Assembly (NCBI GenBank): GCA_900551915.1
Contig: URXT01000008.1
Location: 7,631-71,630, forward strand
Direction: 5' to 3'
Source: an uncultured bacterium
Lineage (GTDB): Bacteria; Cyanobacteriota; Vampirovibrionia; Gastranaerophilales; Gastranaerophilaceae
Length of the DNA stretch: 64,000 nt
Of this stretch, positions 61,985 through 64,000 are shown in pieces (the stretch's first letter is position 1; the number at the start of each line of letters is the position of its first letter). The notes beneath the pieces are model-generated. The model was not told the origin of the DNA, searched no databases, and was given only the letters and a program-made list of their open reading frames with translations. Made by a program: the position numbers and the translations under genes.

Positions 61985-63112
61985 AAATTTCTGAGCAATA
62001 CTTAATTCTTCTGATTTATTTATACCGGGGCTTGCAAGTTTTTGTTCAAGTACTTTGTCAAAAATGGCTGCATATTTTGCTGACGGAGGCAATCCTATTG
62101 CTTGTAAATCCTTGCCGTTTATGGATATTTTTATTCCTCTAAGATTATCAAGATAATGAATTGCTTTTTCATAATCCTTCAGTACTGCATAAAGAATTAC
62201 AGTTTTAATTGATACTTTTTCAAATGCTTTATATAGTTCAAAATCAGTTTTGGGATTTCCGGCTGCATTAAAATCGTCAAGGATTTTTTGTTCTGTTTTT
62301 GTAAGCGGCAGGCTTGACAAATCTTTTAAAACTCCTGCATAAATAATCCAGGGATGTTCGATTTTGTATTTATTGACAAGTTCTTCTATGTTTACATTTG
62401 GCAGCTGGGCGGGGGTTGTTGTTATAAGCTTGCAGATACCTTCATTTATAAATTTTTCAAATGCTTTTTGTGAATTTAGATTAAATGTTTCAATAAGTTC
62501 TTTTTTTATCCGTTTGTAGCACATGTCATAGTTTATATTTTGCAGGTATTCGTCCTGAAGTTTTTTTGTATGTTCATCAAGTTCAAAACCAAAACGAATT
62601 GAAAACTTCAGAGCGCGTAAAATTCTGGTTGGATCATCAATAAAACTCCTGTCATGCAACACACGAAGAGTTTTAGTTTTAATATCCTCAAGACCTCCTG
62701 TGTAGTCAATAATTTCTCCTGTGCTCACAGATTTTGCAAGAGTATTAACTGTAAAATCCCGGCGCATGACATCTTCTTTCAAGGTACAGCCGATTTTTGT
62801 TACTTTTGGCAGATGCCCTTTTCGCTCGTATACTTCCTGTCTTGTTGATGCAATATCAACCTCCCGCCCCTCAATTTTTACGCGTACAGTACCGAAAGGC
62901 TCGTTAATCTGCAAAATTTGTGAAATACAGCCGGTATCCTGAACATTTGATTGTTCGTCCGGTTTGATTAAATTGTTTTTTGCAAACTCAATTGCATTAC
63001 CTTCGTAAGTCATATCAACATCAAAACTTTTTATACCTAATATTTCATCGCGGACAACCCCGCCTACATAGTATAATTTATTTGAAGTATCCTTTATTTT
63101 AATGATGTCCAT
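61979..63112 (-). CDS. CCA tRNA nucleotidyltransferase / poly(A) polymerase family
   Basis: 377 residues. Nucleotidyltransferase core: [27 protein letters not shown] (GG and DxD), [31 protein letters not shown], then [17 protein letters not shown] of the class II head-neck domain. It adds or repairs the 3-prime CCA of tRNA; a pure A-adding or CC-adding specialisation as in cyanobacteria cannot be excluded. Lacks an HD domain. Confidence 0.9.
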   Translation of the reverse strand: MDIIKIKDTSNKLYYVGGVVRDEILGIKSFDVDMTYEGNAIEFAKNNLIKPDEQSNVQDTGCISQILQINEPFGTVRVKIEGREVDIASTRQEVYERKGHLPKVTKIGCTLKEDVMRRDFTVNTLAKSVSTGEIIDYTGGLEDIKTKTLRVLHDRSFIDDPTRILRALKFSIRFGFELDEHTKKLQDEYLQNINYDMCYKRIKKELIETFNLNSQKAFEKFINEGICKLITTTPAQLPNVNIEELVNKYKIEHPWIIYAGVLKDLSSLPLTKTEQKILDDFNAAGNPKTDFELYKAFEKVSIKTVILYAVLKDYEKAIHYLDNLRGIKISINGKDLQAIGLPPSAKYAAIFDKVLEQKLASPGINKSEELSIAQKFL

Positions 63113-63154
63113 ATTGCCTATTTTAGCGTAAAATGTAATAAAAAGGAATATATC

Positions 63155-64000
63155 ATGTTACAGGAAGCAACAAAAGCAATTAATTCAGCATTTAATAATA
63201 GTTTTATCAAAAAACTAAGCCAGTACCTTCATGACTGTGTACGTGAAGAGGTTAAGAGTTCTACGTTCAGAAACCTTAAAGGCGACAAAGATAACAAATG
63301 GATTTTTCTCAAAGGCGAGGAAGAACTTTTAACTAATAATGAAGAATTTCTCCGTCTTGACGGCAGTGACAGCAAGCTCACAGAGCTTATGATTCAATCT
63401 GAAATGAGCCAGAAGGATAAATACCTTATTTATGGATATTTATTTCTTGTAGGTAAAAGTTCTAAAACAAGAAAGCAGAATGAATTTTTAACCCCGCTTT
63501 TGTATCTTCCATGCCGTCTTGAAAGAAATGGAGTTAATATAAACTGTATTCCTCAGGATGAAGTGCTTTCGCTTAACACCGGTGCGCTTACTGCGCTGAT
63601 GAAAAAGAGTGACGATGATGATGAAGTCGAGCAGCTTCTTGAAGGATTGCTGGAGGTTGTTCCATCCCTTCCAATTACGAATGAAAGCCTTGAAATATTC
63701 CTGACTACTTTGAAGTCTATTATTCCGGAAATTGATATTACTCTTGACAGCAAAAATAATGTTGACGAAGATAATATTTCAAAAGATATTGCCAAAGAAT
63801 TTTATGAAGAAAAATATCGTGAAATTGCATATCAGAACGCAAAAGAGCTGGGGCTTGATGGCTTGGTTGTGATTGGTGGTGACGGTTCTTACCAAGGCGC
63901 AGGTTTCCTGTCGAGACTGGGACTACCATGTATTGGCATTCCAGGAACTATTGATAATGATATTGCCTGTACAGAATACACTATTGGTTTTGATACGGCT
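63155..64000 (+). CDS. Chimeric ORF: helicase-like N-terminus joined in frame to phosphofructokinase (partial)
   Basis: Open from ATG 63155 (AAAAAGGA upstream) to the window end, 282 codons seen. Residues 1 to about 210 resemble the N-terminal part of large DNA2/NAM7-type helicase proteins ([31 protein letters not shown]), a moderate call. From about residue 213 it is clearly ATP-dependent 6-phosphofructokinase: [29 protein letters not shown] and [22 protein letters not shown] (catalytic TIDND). The normal PfkA N-terminus (GGDAPGMN loop) is missing. Junction about 63790-63810. Either a genuine fusion or an assembly join. Confidence 0.7.
   Translation, partial: MLQEATKAINSAFNNSFIKKLSQYLHDCVREEVKSSTFRNLKGDKDNKWIFLKGEEELLTNNEEFLRLDGSDSKLTELMIQSEMSQKDKYLIYGYLFLVGKSSKTRKQNEFLTPLLYLPCRLERNGVNINCIPQDEVLSLNTGALTALMKKSDDDDEVEQLLEGLLEVVPSLPITNESLEIFLTTLKSIIPEIDITLDSKNNVDEDNISKDIAKEFYEEKYREIAYQNAKELGLDGLVVIGGDGSYQGAGFLSRLGLPCIGIPGTIDNDIACTEYTIGFDTA

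Overview
The window is AT-rich, densely coded bacterial chromosome. It most likely comes from a non-photosynthetic member of the cyanobacterial lineage (Melainabacteria / Gastranaerophilales-like). This is inferred from a Ycf45-type AAA+R3H protein typical of cyanobacteria and plastids, a diderm envelope (porin-like barrel, lipoprotein, OmpA-domain protein), anaerobic-style metabolism (2-oxoacid:ferredoxin oxidoreductase, pyruvate phosphate dikinase, FixCX) and no photosynthesis genes. No tRNA, rRNA, CRISPR array, prophage or intact transposon was found.

Layout. 1-7000 (mostly minus strand): a structured or repeat-like edge, a C1-type group (folD, a CooC-like ATPase, a MetE/UroD-fold protein), rplI, a hidden micropeptide locus, a secreted SH3-like protein and pheT. 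7-18 kb: fusA, ycf45, glutaredoxin, ppdK, rsmD, fixC-fixX, a duplicated-domain protein and a metallo-hydrolase/HxlR divergent pair. 18.9-28.4 kb: korDABC, then a 1768-residue coiled-coil protein overlapping a GlcD-like FAD oxidase. 28.4-31.4 kb is an accessory, gene-poor stretch: repeats, a leaderless XRE regulator, a second micropeptide locus, a 44-residue ORF, a lone receiver domain, a membrane-anchored Hsp20-like protein and an orphan ribbon-helix-helix protein. 31.4-48 kb: a PLP decarboxylase, porin, zinc-ribbon protein, a MotAB/ZorAB-like ion-channel pair coupled to a UPF0210 protein, two tandem paralogues, uvrC, an OppD-like ATPase, dapB, hpf, mntP, a DUF4127 protein, ubiE/menG, a dehydrogenase lacking catalytic residues, and hsp20. 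48-52 kb: a structured RNA with a pseudoknot, an O-methyltransferase, a beta-propeller lipoprotein, dnaJ and grpE. 52-54 kb: an EF-hand protein and partner. 54.1-61.6 kb: the fatty-acid cluster yceD-rpmF-plsX-fabH-fabD-fabG-acpP-fabF. The end holds a small HTH protein, a CCA-adding enzyme, and an in-frame chimera of a helicase-like N-terminus with the middle of phosphofructokinase.

The most notable find is a matched pair of tiny loci (3573-3820 and 29390-29661). Each encodes a 21-residue hydrophobic peptide on the minus strand with a near-perfect Shine-Dalgarno sequence, a leader of about 70-75 nt, a palindrome inside the ORF and a hairpin at the stop codon. Each also has a strong convergent promoter that would make an antisense RNA starting in that hairpin. 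This is the plan of a type I toxin-antitoxin module, and it is duplicated here with different peptide sequences. Other points of interest are at least six genes whose start lies 6-8 nt after a TATAAT box (leaderless mRNAs), a roughly 150-nt pseudoknotted RNA with its own terminator, and charged tails on three ribosome-associated proteins.
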